64,000 nt of DNA from Parapristionchus giblindavisi (GCA_943737045.1 CALSFV010000006.1:1116001-1180000), one strand, 5' to 3'. Counted from the stretch's first letter, positions 42,601 to 58,440 are shown. Numbers and translations: made by a program. The notes: generated by a model from the letters alone, not told the origin.

Positions 42601-45600
42601 CGTGAAGGCCTCATACTTCTGGAAAGAATCGGTCTGAAACAATAGATATATAATTAAATCCATTATTTTCGTCTTCATCACAAATACAGTATCATAATAC
42701 GATACAGTACTGAGAAAAGATCAAAGATTAAAATCACAACAACACGTAAACATCTTTATTCGATATCGGTCAATCAATAATTCACTGTATTACTTTGTGG
42801 AGTTTACATCGCTGTAGACCAATCAATATGATGCGTGAAGGCCTCATACTTCTGGAAAGAATCGGTCTGAAACAATAGATATATAATTAAATTCATTATT
42901 TTCGTCTTCATCACAAATACAGTATCATAATACGATACAGTAGTGAGAGAAGATCAAAGAATACAATCACAACAACACATAAACATATTTATTCGGTATC
43001 GGTCAATCAATAATTCACTGTATTACCTTGTGGAGTTTACATCGCTGTAGACCAATCAATATGATGCGTGAAGGCCTCATACTTCTGGAAAGAATCGGTC
43101 TGAAACAATAGATATACAATTAAATCCATTATTTTCGTCTTCATCACAAATACAGTATCATAATACGATACAGTACTGAGAAAAGATCAAAGATTAAAAT
43201 CACAACAACACGTAAACATCTTTATTCGATATCGGTCAATCAATAATTCACTGTATTACTTTGTGGAGTTTACATCGCTGTAGACCAATCAATATGATGC
43301 GTGAAGGCCTCATACTTCTGGAAAGAATCGGTCTGAAACAATAGATATATAATTAAATCCATTATTTTCGTCTTCATCACAAATACAGTATCATAATACG
43401 ATACAGTACTGAGAGAAGATCAAAGATTAAAATCACAACAACAGGTAAACATCTTTATTCGATATCGGTCAATCAATAATTCACTGTATTACCTTGTGGA
43501 GTTTACATCGCTGTAGACCAATCAATATGAGGAGCGAAGGCCTCATACTTCTCGAAAGACTCGGTCTGAAACAATAGATATATAATTAAATCCATTATTG
43601 TCGTCTTCATCACAAATACAGTATCATAATACAATACAGTACTGAGAGAAGATCAAAGAATACAATCACAACAACACATAAACATATTTATTCGGTATCG
43701 GTCAATCAATAATTCACTGTATTACCTTGTGGAGTTTACATCGCTGTAGACCAATCAATATGATGCGTGAAGGCCTCATACTTCTGGAAAGAATCGGTCT
43801 GAAACAATAGATATATAATTAAATCCATTATTTTCGTCTTCATCACAAATACAGTATCATAATACGATACAGTACTGAGAGAAGATCAAAGATTAAAATC
43901 ACAACAACAGGTAAACATCTTTATTCGATATCGGTCAATCAATAATTCACTGTATTACCTTGTGGAGTTTACATCGCTGTAGACCAATCAATATGATGCG
44001 TGAAGGCCTCATACTTCTGGAAAGAATCGGTCTGAAACAATAGATATATAATTAAATCCATTATTTTCGTCTTCATCACAAATACAGTATCATAATACGA
44101 TACAGTACTGAGAAAAGATCAAAGATTAAAATCACAACAACACGTAAACATCTTTATTCGATATCGGTCAATCAATAATTCACTGTATTACTTTGTGGAG
44201 TTTACATCGCTGTAGACCAATCAATATGATGCGTGAAGGCCTCATACTTCTGGAAAGAATCGGTCTGAAACAATAGATATATAATTAAATCCATTATTTT
44301 CGTCTTCATCACAAATACAGTATCATAATACGATACAGTACTGAGAGAAGATTTAAGATTAAAATCACAACAACACATAAACATATTTATTCGGTATCGG
44401 TCAATCAATAATTCACTGTATTACCTTGTGGAGTTTACATCGCTGTAGACCAATCAATATGATGCGTGAAGGCCTCATACTTCTGGAAAGAATCGGTCTG
44501 AAACAATAGATATACAATTAAATCCATTATTTTCGTCTTCATCACAAATACAGTATCATAATACGATACAGTACTGAGAAAAGATCAAAGATTAAAATCA
44601 CAACAACACGTAAACATCTTTATTCGATATCGGTCAATCAATAATTCACTGTATTACTTTGTGGAGTTTACATCGCTGTAGACCAATCAATATGATGCGT
44701 GAAGGCCTCATACTTCTGGAAAGAATCGGTCTGAAACAATAGATATATAATTAAATCCATTATTTTCGTCTTCATCACAAATACAGTATCATAATACGAT
44801 ACAGTACTGAGAGAAGATCAAAGATTAAAATCACAACAACAGGTAAACATCTTTATTCGATATCGGTCAATCAATAATTCACTGTATTACCTTGTGGAGT
44901 TTACATCGCTGTAGACCAATCAATATGAGGAGCGAAGGCCTCATACTTCTCGAAAGACTCGGTCTGAAACAATAGATATATAATTAAATCCATTATTGTC
45001 GTCTTCATCACAAATACAGTATCATAATACAATACAGTACTGAGAGAAGATCAAAGAATACAATCACAACAACACATAAACATATTTATTCGGTATCGGT
45101 CAATCAATAATTCACTGTATTACCTTGTGGAGTTTACATCGCTGTAGACCAATCAATATGATGCGTGAAGGCCTCATACTTCTGGAAAGAATCGGTCTGA
45201 AACAATATATATATAATTAAATCCATTATTTTCGTCTTCATCACAAATACAGTATCATAATACGATACAGTACTGAGAGAAGATCAAAGATTAAAATCAC
45301 AACAACAGGTAAACATCTTTATTCGATATCGGTCAATCAATAATTCACTGTATTACCTTGTGGAGTTTACATCGCTGTAGACCAATCAATATGATGCGTG
45401 AAGGCCTCATACTTCTGGAAAGAATCGGTCTGAAACAATAGATATATAATTAAATCCATTATTTTCGTCTTCATCACAAATACAGTATCATAATACGATA
45501 CAGTACTGAGAAAAGATCAAAGATTAAAATCACAACAACACGTAAACATCTTTATTCGATATCGGTCAATCAATAATTCACTGTATTACTTTGTGGAGTT

Positions 45601-46080
45601 TACATCGCTGTAGACCAATCAATATGATGCGTGAAGGCCTCATACTTCTGGAAAGAATCGGTCTGAAACAATAGATATATAATTAAATCCATTATTTTCG
45701 TCTTCATCACAAATACAGTATCATAATACGATACAGTAGTGAGAGAAGATCAAAGAATACAATCACAACAACACATAAACATATTTATTCGGTATCGGTC
45801 AATCAATAATTCACTGTATTACCTTGTGGAGTTTACATCGCTGTAGACCAATCAATATGATGCGTGAAGGCCTCATACTTCTCGAAAGACTCGGTCTGAA
45901 ACAATAGATATATAATTAAATCCATTATTTTCGTCTTCATCACAAATACAGTATCATAATACGATACAGTACTGAGAAAAGATCAAAGATTAAAATCACA
46001 ACAACACGTAAACATCTTTATTCGATATCGGTCAATCAATAATTCACTGCATTACCTTGTGGAGTTTACATCGCTGTAGA
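39621..46080. repeat. Satellite block of 233-bp monomers, no 265-bp type
   Basis: Anchor spacing is consistently 233 and no 32-bp insertion is present. Typical marks are CCATTATTGTCGTC with ATACAATACAG (40,101; 41,960; 43,591; 44,989), ACAGTAGTGAGAG, AAATTCATTATT and TATTACTTTGTGG. Offsets between marker copies are multiples of 233: 1,631 (seven monomers, 41,960 to 43,591) and 1,398 (six monomers, 43,591 to 44,989). One private change, CAATATATATATAATT near 45,206, creates a longer TA run. No gene was seen. Confidence 0.82.
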
Positions 46081-46260
46081 CCAATCAATATGAGGAGTGA
46101 AGGCCTCATACTTCTCGAAAGACTCGGTCTGAAACAATAGATATATAATTAAATCCATTATATTCGTCTTCATCACAAATAGAGTATGATTATACGATAC
46201 AGTACTGAGAGAAGATCAAAGATCACAACAACACATGAACATTTTTATTCGGTATCGGTC
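46081..46260. repeat. Island of left-type (227-bp class) monomer
   Basis: This short stretch carries features otherwise confined to the left 28 kb: GAGGAGTGAAGG, CATTATATTCGTC, AATAGAGTATGATTATACG and the 6-bp deletion in AAAGATCACAAC. It also has private changes (ACACATGAACATTTTTATTC). The same composite occurs at about 52,028-52,207 (offset 5,947). It may be a relic of an older array or a transferred monomer that was later duplicated with its neighbours. Confidence 0.75.
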
Positions 46261-46399
46261 AATCAATAATTCACTGTATTACCTTGTGGAGTTTACATCG
46301 CTGTAGACCAATCAATATGATGCGTGAAGGCCTCATACTTCTGGAAAGAATCGGTCTGAAACAATAGATATATAATTAAATCCATTATTTTCGTCTTCA

Positions 46400-49300
46400 T
46401 CACAAATACAGCATCATAATTCGATACAGTACTGAGAGAAGATCAAAGATTAAAATCACAGCAACACGTAAACATCTTTATTCGATATCGGTCAATCAAT
46501 AATTCACTGTATTACCTTGTGTAGTTTACATCGCTGTAGACCAATCAATATGAGGAGCGAAGGCCTCATACTTCTCGAAAGACTCGGTCTGAAACAATAG
46601 ATATATAATTAAATCCATTATTTTCGTCTTCATCACAAATACAGTATCATTATACGATACAGTACTGAGAGAAGATCAAAGATTAAAATCACAACAACAC
46701 GTAAACATCTTTATTCGATATCGGTCAATCAATAATTCACTGTATTACCTTGTGGAGTTTACATCGCCGTAGACCAATCAATATGATGCGTGAAGGCCTC
46801 ATACTTCTGGAAAGAATCGGTCTGAAACAATAGATATATAATTAAATCCATTATTTTCGTCTTCATCACAAATACAGTATCATAATACGATACAGTACTG
46901 AGAGAAGATCAAAGAATACAATCACAACAACACATAAACATATTTATTCGGTATCGGTCAATCAATAATTCACTGTATTACCTTGTGGAGTTTACATCGC
47001 TGTAGACCAATCAATATGATGCGTGAAGGCCTCATACTTCTGGAAAGAATCGGTCTGAAACAATAGATATATAATTAAATCCATTATTTTCGTCTTCATC
47101 ACAAATACAGTATCATAATACGATACAGTACTGAGAAAAGATCAAAGATTAAAATCACAACAACACGTAAACATCTTTATTCGATATCGGTCAATCAATA
47201 ATTCACTGTATTACTTTGTGGAGTTTACATCGCTGTAGACCAATCAATATGAGGAGCGAAGGCCTCATACTTCTCGAAAGACTCGGTCTGAAACAATAGA
47301 TATATAATTAAATCCATTATTTTCGTCTTCATCACAAATACAGTATCATTATACGATACAGTACTGAGAGAAGATCAAAGATTAAAATCACAACAACACG
47401 TAAACATCTTTATTCGATATCGGTCAATCAATAATTCACTGTATTACCTTGTGGAGTTTACATCGCTGTAGACCAATCAATATGATGCGTGAAGGCCTCA
47501 TACTTCTGGAAAGAATCGGTCTGAAACAATAGATATATAATTAAATCCATTATTGTCGTCTTCATCACAAATACAGTATCATAATACGATACAGTACTGA
47601 GAGAAGATCAAAGAATACAATCACAACAACACATAAACATATTTATTCGGTATCGGTCAATCAATAATTCACTGTATTTCCTTGTGGAGTTTACATCGCT
47701 GTATACCAATCAATATGATGCGTGAAGGCCTCATACTTCTGGAAAGAATCGGTCTGAAACAATAGATATATAATTAAATCCATTATTTTCGTCTTCATCA
47801 CAAATACAGTATCATAATACGATACAGTACTGAGAAAAGATCAAAGATTAAAATCACAACAACACGTAAACATCTTTATTCGATATCGGTCAATCAATAA
47901 TTCACTGTATTACTTTGTGGAGTTTACATCGCTGTAGACCAATCAATATGATGCGTGAAGGCCTCATACTTCTGGAAAGAATCGGTCTGAAACAATAGAT
48001 ATATAATTAAATCCATTATTTTCGTCTTCATCACAAATACAGTATCATAATACGATACAGTACTGAGAGAAGATTTAAGATTAAAATCACAACAACACGT
48101 AAACATCTTTATTCGATATCGGTCAATCAATAATTCACTGCATTACCTTGTGGAGTTTACATCGCTATAATTCACTGTATTACCTAGTTTACATCGCTGT
48201 AGACCAATCAATATGATGCGTGAAGGCCTCATACTTCTGGAAAGAATCGGTCTGAAACAATAGATATATAATTAAATCCATTATGTTCGTCTTCATCACA
48301 AATACAGTATCATAATACGATACAGTACTGAGAGAAGATTTAAGATTAAAATCACAACAACACGCAAACATCTTTATTCGATATCGGTCAATCAATAATT
48401 CACTGCATTACCTTGTGGAGTTTACATCGCTATAATTCACTGTATTACCTAGTTTACATCGCTGTAGACCAATCAATATGATGCGTGAAGGCCTCATACT
48501 TCTGGAAAGAATCGGTCTGAAACAATAGATATATAATTAAATCCATTATGTTCGTCTTCATCACAAATACAGTATCATAATACGATACAGTACTGAGAAA
48601 AGATCAAAGATTAAAATCACAACAACAGGTAAACATCTTTATTCGATATCGGTCAATCAATAATTCACTGTATTACTTTGTGGAGTTTACATCGCTGTAG
48701 ACCAATCAATATGATGCGTGAAGGCCTCATACTTCTGGAAAGAATCGGTCTGAAACAATAGATATATAATTAAATCCATTATTTTCGTCTTCATCACAAA
48801 TACAGTATCATAATACGATACAGTACTGAGAGAAGATCAAAGATTAAAATCACAACAACAGGTAAACATCTTTATTCGATATCGGTCAATCAATAATTCA
48901 CTGCATTACCTTGTGGAGTTTACATCGCTGTAGACCAATCAATATGAGGAGCGAAGGCCTCATACTTCTCGAAAGACTCGGTCTGAAACAATAGATATAT
49001 AATTAAATCCATTATTTTCGTCTTCATCACAAATACAGCATCATAATTCGATACAGTACTGAGAGAAGATCAAAGATTAAAATCACAGCAACACGTAAAC
49101 ATCTTTATTCGATATCGGTCAATCAATAATTCACTGTATTACCTTGTGTAGTTTACATCGCTGTAGACCAATCAATATGAGGAGCGAAGGCCTCATACTT
49201 CTCGAAAGACTCGGTCTGAAACAATAGATATATAATTAAATCCATTATTTTCGTCTTCATCACAAATACAGTATCATTATACGATACAGTACTGAGAGAA

Positions 49301-51660
49301 GATCAAAGATTAAACTCACAACAACACGTAAACATCTTTATTCGATATCGGTCAATCAATAATTCACTGTATTACCTTGTGGAGTTTACATCGCTGTAGA
49401 CCAATCAATATGATGCGTGAAGGCCTCATACTTCTCGAAAGACTCGGTCTGAAACAATAGATATATAATTAAATCCATTATTTTCGTCTTCATCACAAAT
49501 ACAGTATCATTATACGATACAGTACTGAGAGAAGATCAAAGATTAAAATCACAACAACACGTAAACATCTTTATTCGATATCGGTCAATCAATAATTCAC
49601 TGTATTACCTTGTGTAGTTTACATCGCTGTAGACCAATCAATATGAGGAGCGAAGGCCTCATACTTCTCGAAAGACTCGGTCTGAAACAATAGATATATA
49701 ATTAAATCCATTATTTTCGTCTTCATCACAAATACAGTATCATTATACGATACAGTACTGAGAGAAGATCAAAGATTAAAATCACAACAACACGTAAACA
49801 TCTTTATTCGATATCGGTCAATCAATAATTCACTGTATTACCTTGTGTAGTTTACATCGCTGTAGACCAATCAATATGAGGAGCGAAGGCCTCATACTTC
49901 TCGAAAGACTCGGTCTGAAACAATAGATATATAATTAAATCCATTATTTTCGTCTTCATCACAAATACAGTATCATTATACGATACAGTACTGAGAGAAG
50001 ATCAAAGATTAAAATCACAACAACACGTAAACATCTTTATTCGATATCGGTCAATCAATAATTCACTGTATTACCTTGTGGAGTTTACATCGCTGTAGAC
50101 CAATCAATATGATGCGTGAAGGCCTCATACTTCTGGAAAGAATCGGTCTGAAACAATAGATATATAATTAAATCCATTATTTTCGTCTTCATCACAAATA
50201 CAGTATCATAATACGATACAGTACTGAGAGAAGATCAAAGAATACAATCACAACAACACATAAACATATTTATTCGGTATCGGTCAATCAATAATTCACT
50301 GTATTACCTTGTGGAGTTTACATCGCTGTAGACCAATCAATATGATGCGTGAAGGCCTCATACTTCTGGAAAGAATCGGTCTGAAACAATAGATATATAA
50401 TTAAATAGATTATTTTCGTCTTCATCACAAATACAGTATCATAATACGATACAGTACTGAGAAAAGATCAAAGATTAAAATCACAACAACACGTAAACAT
50501 CTTTATTCGATATCGGTCAATCAATAATTCACTGTATTACTTTGTGGAGTTTACATCGCTGTAGACCAATCAATATGATGCGTGAAGGCCTCATACTTCT
50601 GGAAAGAATCGGTCTGAAACAATAGATATATAATTAAATCCATTATTTTCGTCTTCATCACAAATACAGTATCATAATACGATACAGTACTGAGAGAAGA
50701 TTTAAGATTAAAATCACAACAACACGTAAACATCTTTATTCGATATCGGTCAATCAATAATTCACTGCATTACCTTGTGGAGTTTACATCGCTATAATTC
50801 ACTGTATTACCTAGTTTACATCGCTGTAGACCAATCAATATGATGCGTGAAGGCCTCATACTTCTGGAAAGAATCGGTCTGAAACAATAGATATATAATT
50901 AAATCCATTATGTTCGTCTTCATCACAAATACAGTATCATAATACGATACAGTACTGAGAGAAGATTTAAGATTAAAATCACAACAACACGTAAACATCT
51001 TTATTCGATATCGGTCAATCAATAATTCACTGCATTACCTTGTGGAGTTTACATCGCTATAATTCACTGTATTACCTAGTTTACATCGCTGTAGACCAAT
51101 CAATATGATGCGTGAAGGCCTCATACTTCTGGAAAGAATCGGTCTGAAACAATAGATATATAATTAAATCCATTATGTTCGTCTTCATCACAAATACAGT
51201 ATCATAATACGATACAGTACTGAGAAAAGATCAAAGATTAAAATCACAACAACAGGTAAACATCTTTATTCGATATCGGTCAATCAATAATTCACTGTAT
51301 TACTTTGTGGAGTTTACATCGCTGTAGACCAATCAATATGATGCGTGAAGGCCTCATACTTCTGGAAAGAATCGGTCTGAAACAATAGATATATAATTAA
51401 ATCCATTATTTTCGTCTTCATCACAAATACAGTATCATAATACGATACAGTACTGAGAGAAGATCAAAGATTAAAATCACAACAACAGGTAAACATCTTT
51501 ATTCGATATCGGTCAATCAATAATTCACTGCATTACCTTGTGGAGTTTACATCGCTGTAGACCAATCAATATGAGGAGCGAAGGCCTCATACTTCTCGAA
51601 AGACTCGGTCTGAAACAATAGATATATAATTAAATCCATTATTTTCGTCTTCATCACAAA
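46400..51660. repeat. 2,627-bp eleven-monomer repeat, two diverged copies
   Basis: Offset 2,627 equals nine 233-bp plus two 265-bp monomers. It links the private ACAGCATCATAATTCG (46,410 and 49,037), ACCTTGTGTAGTTT, and paired 265-bp monomers (47,924/48,189 and 50,551/50,816). The middle of the second copy (about 49,430-50,090) does not match its counterpart: three near-identical left-type monomers replace it, while both flanks still align. The two 265-bp monomers here have TCGCTATAATTC in place of TCGCAATAATTC. Confidence 0.78.
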
Positions 51661-54390
51661 TACAGTATCATAATACGATACAGTAGTGAGAGAAGATCAA
51701 AGAATACAATCACAACAACACATAAACATATTTATTCGGTATCGGTCAATCAATAATTCACTGTATTACCTTGTGGAGTTTACATCGCTGTAGACCAATC
51801 AATATGATGCGTGAAGGCCTCATACTTCTGGAAAGAATCGGTCTGAAACAATAGATATATAATTAAATTCATTATTTTCGTCTTCATCACAAATACAGTA
51901 TCATAATACGATACAGTACTGAGAAAAGATCAAAGATTAAAATCACAACAACACGTAAACATCTTTATTCGATATCGGTCAATCAATAATTCACTGCATT
52001 ACCTTGTGGAGTTTACATCGCTGTAGACCAATCAATATGAGGAGTGAAGGCCTCATACTTCTCGAAAGACTCGGTCTGAAACAATAGATATATAATTAAA
52101 TCCATTATATTCGTCTTCATCACAAATAGAGTATGATTATACGATACAGTACTGAGAGAAGATCAAAGATCACAACAACACATGAACATTTTTATTCGGT
52201 ATCGGTCAATCAATAATTCACTGTATTACCTTGTGGAGATTACATCGCTGTAGACCAATCAATATGATGCGTGAAGGCCTCATACTTCTGGAAAGAATCG
52301 GTCTGAAACAATAGATATATAATTAAATCCATTATTTTCGTCTTCATCACAAATACAGCATCATAATTCGATACAGTACTGAGAGAAGATCAAAGATTAA
52401 AATCACAGCAACACGTAAACATCTTTATTCGATATCGGTCAATCAATAATTCACTGTATTACCTTGTGTAGTTTACATCGCTGTAGACCAATCAATATGA
52501 GGAGCGAAGGCCTCATACTTCTCGAAAGACTCGGTCTGAAACAATAGATATATAATTAAATCCATTATTTTCGTCTTCATCACAAATACAGTATCATTAT
52601 ACGATACAGTACTGAGAGAAGATCAAAGATTAAAATCACAACAACACGTAAACATCTTTATTCGATATCGGTCAATCAATAATTCACTGTATTACCTTGT
52701 GGAGTTTACATCGCTGTAGACCAATCAATATGAGGAGCGAAGGCCTCATACTTCTCGAAAGAATCGGTCTGAAACAATAGATATATAATTATATCCATTA
52801 TTTTCGTCTTCATCACAAATACAGTATCATAATACGATACAGTACTGAGAGAAGATCAAAGAATACAATCACAACAACACATAAACATATTTATTCGGTA
52901 TCGGTCAATCAATAATTCACTGTATTACCTTGTGGAGTTTACATCGCTGTAGACCAATCAATATGATGCGTGAAGGCCTCATACTTCTGGAAAGAATCGG
53001 TCTGAAACAATAGATATATAATTAAATCCATTATTTTCGTCTTCATCACAAATACAGTATCATAATACGATACAGTACTGAGAAAAGATCAAAGATTAAA
53101 ATCACAACAACACGTAAACATCTTTATTCGATATCGGTCAATCAATAATTCACTGTATTACTTAGTGGAGTTTACATCGCTGTAGACCAATCAATATGAG
53201 GAGCGAAGGCCTCATACTTCTCGAAAGACTCGGTCTGAAACAATAGATATATAATTAAATCCATTATTTTCGTCTTCATCACAAATACAGTATCATTATA
53301 CGATACAGTACTGAGAGAAGATCAAAGATTAAAATCACAACAACACGTAAACATCTTTATTCGATATCGGTCAATCAATAATTCACTGTATTACCTTGTG
53401 GAGTTTACATCGCTGTAGACCAATCAATATGATGCGTGAAGGCCTCATACTTCTGGAAAGAATCGGTCTGAAACAATAGATATATAATTAAATCCATTAT
53501 TGTCGTCTTCATCACAAATACAGTATCATAATACGATACAGTACTGAGAGAAGATCAAAGAATACAATCACAACAACACATAAACATATTTATTCGGTAT
53601 CGGTCAATCAATAATTCACTGTATTACCTTGTGGAGTTTACATCGCTGTAGACCAATCAATATGATGCGTGAAGGCCTCATACTTCTGGAAAGAATCGGT
53701 CTGAAACAATAGATATATAATTAAATCCATTATTTTCGTCTTCATCACAAATACAGTATCATAATACGATACAGTACTGAGAAAAGATCAAAGATTAAAA
53801 TCACAACAACACGTAAACATCTTTATTCGATATCGGTCAATCAATAATTCACTGTATTACTTTGTGGAGTTTACATCGCTGTAGACCAATCAATATGATG
53901 CGTGAAGGCCTCATACTTCTGGAAAGAATCGGTCTGAAACAATAGATATATAATTAAATCCATTATTTTCGTCTTCATCACAAATACAGTATCATAATAC
54001 GATACAGTACTGAGAGAAGATTTAAGATTAAAATCACAACAACACGTAAACATCTTTATTCGATATCGGTCAATCAATAATTCACTGCATTACCTTGTGG
54101 AGTTTACATCGCTATAATTCACTGTATTACCTAGTTTACATCGCTGTGTAGACCAATCAATATGATGCGTGAAGGCCTCATACTTCTGGAAAGAATCGGT
54201 CTGAAACAATAGATATATAATTAAATCCATTATGTTCGTCTTCATCACAAATACAGTATCATAATACGATACAGTACTGAGAAAAGATCAAAGATTAAAA
54301 TCACAACAACACGTAAACATCTTTATTCGATATCGGTCAATCAATAATTCACTGTATTACTTTGTGGAGTTTACATCGCTGTAGACCAAT
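51661..54390. repeat. Satellite block with second left-type island
   Basis: This block holds the second copy of the 227-class island (about 52,028-52,207) and a second run of ACAGCATCATAATTCG (52,357) followed by ACCTTGTGTAGTTT. It then continues with 233-bp monomers and one 265-bp monomer near 54,110. A 2-bp insertion, TCGCTGTGTAGACC near 54,141, is private. A change at 53,160 (TTACTTAGTGGAG) is also private. No gene was seen. Confidence 0.75.
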
Positions 54391-57300
54391 CAATATGAGG
54401 AGCGAAGGCCTCATACTTCTCGAAAGACTCGGTCTGAAACAATAGATATATAATTAAATCCATTATTTTCGTCTTCATCACAAATACAGTATCATTATAC
54501 GATACAGTACTGAGAGAAGATCAAAGATTAAAATCACAACAACACGTAAACATCTTTATTCGATATCGGTCAATCAATAATTCACTGTATTACCTTGTGG
54601 AGTTTACATCGCTGTAGACCAATCAATATGATGCGTGAAGGCCTCATACTTCTGGAAAGAATCGGTCTGAAACAATAGATATATAATTAAATCCATTATT
54701 GTCGTCTTCATCACAAATACAGTATCATAATACGATACAGTACTGAGAGAAGATCAAAGAATACAATCACAACAACACATAAACATATTTATTCGGTATC
54801 GGTCAATCAATAATTCACTGTATTACCTTGTGGAGTTTACATCGCTGTAGACCAATCAATATGATGCGTGAAGGCCTCATACTTCTGGAAAGAATCGGTC
54901 TGAAACAATAGATATATAATTAAATCCATTATTTTCGTCTTCATCACAAATACAGTATCATAATACGATACAGTACTGAGAAAAGATCAAAGATTAAAAT
55001 CACAACAACACGTAAACATCTTTATTCGATATCGGTCAATCAATAATTCACTGTATTACTTTGTGGAGTTTACATCGCTGTAGACCAATCAATATGATGC
55101 GTGAAGGCCTCATACTTCTGGAAAGAATCGGTCTGAAACAATAGATATATAATTAAATCCATTATTTTCGTCTTCATCACAAATACAGTATCATAATACG
55201 ATACAGTACTGAGAGAAGATTTAAGATTAAAATCACAACAACACGTAAACATCTTTATTCGATATCGGTCAATCAATAATTCACTGCATTACCTTGTGGA
55301 GTTTACATCGCTATAATTCACTGTATTACCTAGTTTACATCGCTGTAGACCAATCAATATGATGCGTGAAGGCCTCATACTTCTGGAAAGAATCGGTCTG
55401 AAACAATAGATATATAATTAAATCCATTATGTTCGTCTTCATCACAAATACAGTATCATAATACGATACAGTACTGAGAGAAGATTTAAGATTAAAATCA
55501 CAACAACACGTAAACATCTTTATTCGATATCGGTCAATCAATAATTCACTGCATTACCTTGTGGAGTTTACATCGCTATAATTCACTGTATTACCTAGTT
55601 TACATCGCTGTAGACCAATCAATATGATGCGTGAAGGCCTCATACTTCTGGAAAGAATCGGTCTGAAACAATAGATATATAATTAAATCCATTATGTTCG
55701 TCTTCATCACAAATACAGTATCATAATACGATACAGTACTGAGAAAAGATCAAAGATTAAAATCACAACAACAGGTAAACATCTTTATTCGATATCGGTC
55801 AATCAATAATTCACTGTATTACCTTGTGGAGTTTACATCGCTGTAGACCAATCAATATGATGCGTGAAGGCCTCATACTTCTGGAAAGAATCGGTCTGAA
55901 ACAATAGATATATAATTAAATCCATTATTGTCGTCTTCATCACAAATACAGTATCATAATACGATACAGTACTGAGAGAAGATCAAAGAATACAATCACA
56001 ACAACACATAAACATATTTATTCGGTATCGGTCAATCAATAATTCACTGTATTACCTTGTGGAGTTTACATCGCTGTAGACCAATCAATATGATGCGTGA
56101 AGGCCTCATACTTCTGGAAAGAATCGGTCTGAAACAATAGATATATAATTAAATCCATTATTTTCGTCTTCATCACAAATACAGCATCATAATTCGATAC
56201 AGTACTGAGAGAAGATCAAAGATTAAAATCACAGCAACACGTAAACATCTTTATTCGATATCGGTCAATCAATAATTCACTGTATTACCTTGTGTAGTTT
56301 ACATCGCTGTAGACCAATCAATATGAGGAGCGAAGGCCTCATACTTCTCGAAAGACTCGGTCTGAAACAATAGATATATAATTAAATCCATTATTTTCGT
56401 CTTCATCACAAATACAGTATCATTATACGATACAGTACTGAGAGAAGATCAAAGATTAAAATCACAACAACACGTAAACATCTTTATTCGATATCGGTCA
56501 ATCAATAATTCACTGTATTACCTTGTGGAGTTTACATCGCTGTAGACCAATCAATATGATGCGTGAAGGCCTCATACTTCTGGAAAGAATCGGTCTGAAA
56601 CAATAGATATATAATTAAATCCATTATTTTCGTCTTCATCACAAATACAGTATCATAATACGATACAGTACTGAGAGAAGATCAAAGAATACAATCACAA
56701 CAACACATAAACATATTTATTCGGTATCGGTCAATCAATAATTCACTGTATTACCTTGTGGAGTTTACATCGCTGTAGACCAATCAATATGATGCGTGAA
56801 GGCCTCATACTTCTGGAAAGAATCGGTCTGAAACAATAGATATATAATTAAATCCATTATTTTCGTCTTCATCACAAATACAGTATCATAATACGATACA
56901 GTACTGAGAAAAGATCAAAGATTAAAATCACAACAACACGTAAACATCTTTATTCGATATCGGTCAATCAATAATTCACTGTATTACTTTGTGGAGTTTA
57001 CATCGCTGTAGACCAATCAATATGAGGAGCGAAGGCCTCATACTTCTCGAAAGACTCGGTCTGAAACAATAGATATATAATTAAATCCATTATTTTCGTC
57101 TTCATCACAAATACAGTATCATTATACGATACAGTACTGAGAGAAGATCAAAGATTAAAATCACAACAACACGTAAACATCTTTATTCGATATCGGTCAA
57201 TCAATAATTCACTGTATTACCTTGTGGAGTTTACATCGCTGTAGACCAATCAATATGATGCGTGAAGGCCTCATACTTCTGGAAAGAATCGGTCTGAAAC

Positions 57301-58440
57301 AATAGATATATAATTAAATCCATTATTGTCGTCTTCATCACAAATACAGTATCATAATACGATACAGTACTGAGAGAAGATCAAAGAATACAATCACAAC
57401 AACACATAAACATATTTATTCGGTATCGGTCAATCAATAATTCACTGTATTACCTTGTGGAGTTTACATCGCTGTAGACCAATCAATATGATGCGTGAAG
57501 GCCTCATACTTCTGGAAAGAATCGGTCTGAAACAATAGATATATAATTAAATCCATTATTTTCGTCTTCATCACAAATACAGTATCATAATACGATACAG
57601 TACTGAGAAAAGATCAAAGATTAAAATCACAACAACACGTAAACATCTTTATTCGATATCGGTCAATCAATAATTCACTGTATTACTTTGTGGAGTTTAC
57701 ATCGCTGTAGACCAATCAATATGATGCGTGAAGGCCTCATACTTCTGGAAAGAATCGGTCTGAAACAATAGATATATAATTAAATCCATTATTTTCGTCT
57801 TCATCACAAATACAGTATCATAATACGATACAGTACTGAGAGAAGATTTAAGATTAAAATCACAACAACACGTAAACATCTTTATTCGATATCGGTCAAT
57901 CAATAATTCACTGCATTACCTTGTGGAGTTTACATCGCTATAATTCACTGTATTACCTAGTTTACATCGCTGTAGACCAATCAATATGATGCGTGAAGGC
58001 CTCATACTTCTGGAAAGAATCGGTCTGAAACAATAGATATATAATTAAATCCATTATGTTCGTCTTCATCACAAATACAGTATCATAATACGATACAGTA
58101 CTGAGAGAAGATTTAAGATTAAAATCACAACAACACGTAAACATCTTTATTCGATATCGGTCAATCAATAATTCACTGCATTACCTTGTGGAGTTTACAT
58201 CGCTATAATTCACTGTATTACCTAGTTTACATCGCTGTAGACCAATCAATATGATGCGTGAAGGCCTCATACTTCTGGAAAGAATCGGTCTGAAACAATA
58301 GATATATAATTAAATCCATTATTTTCGTCTTCATCACAAATACAGTATCATAATACGATACAGTACTGAGAAAAGATCAAAGATTAAAATCACAACAACA
58401 GGTAAACATCTTTATTCGATATCGGTCAATCAATAATTCA
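54391..58440. repeat. 2,627-bp repeat pattern, further partial copies
   Basis: About 54,391-55,810 matches about 57,018-58,437 at offset 2,627, including the paired 265-bp monomers at 55,070/55,335 and 57,697/57,962. The same pair in the 50.5 kb copy lies 4,519 bp upstream. After 55,810 the correspondence breaks (TTACCTTG against TTACTTTG, TTGTCG against TTTTCG). This unit therefore spread more than once and was partly overwritten. Confidence 0.75.
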
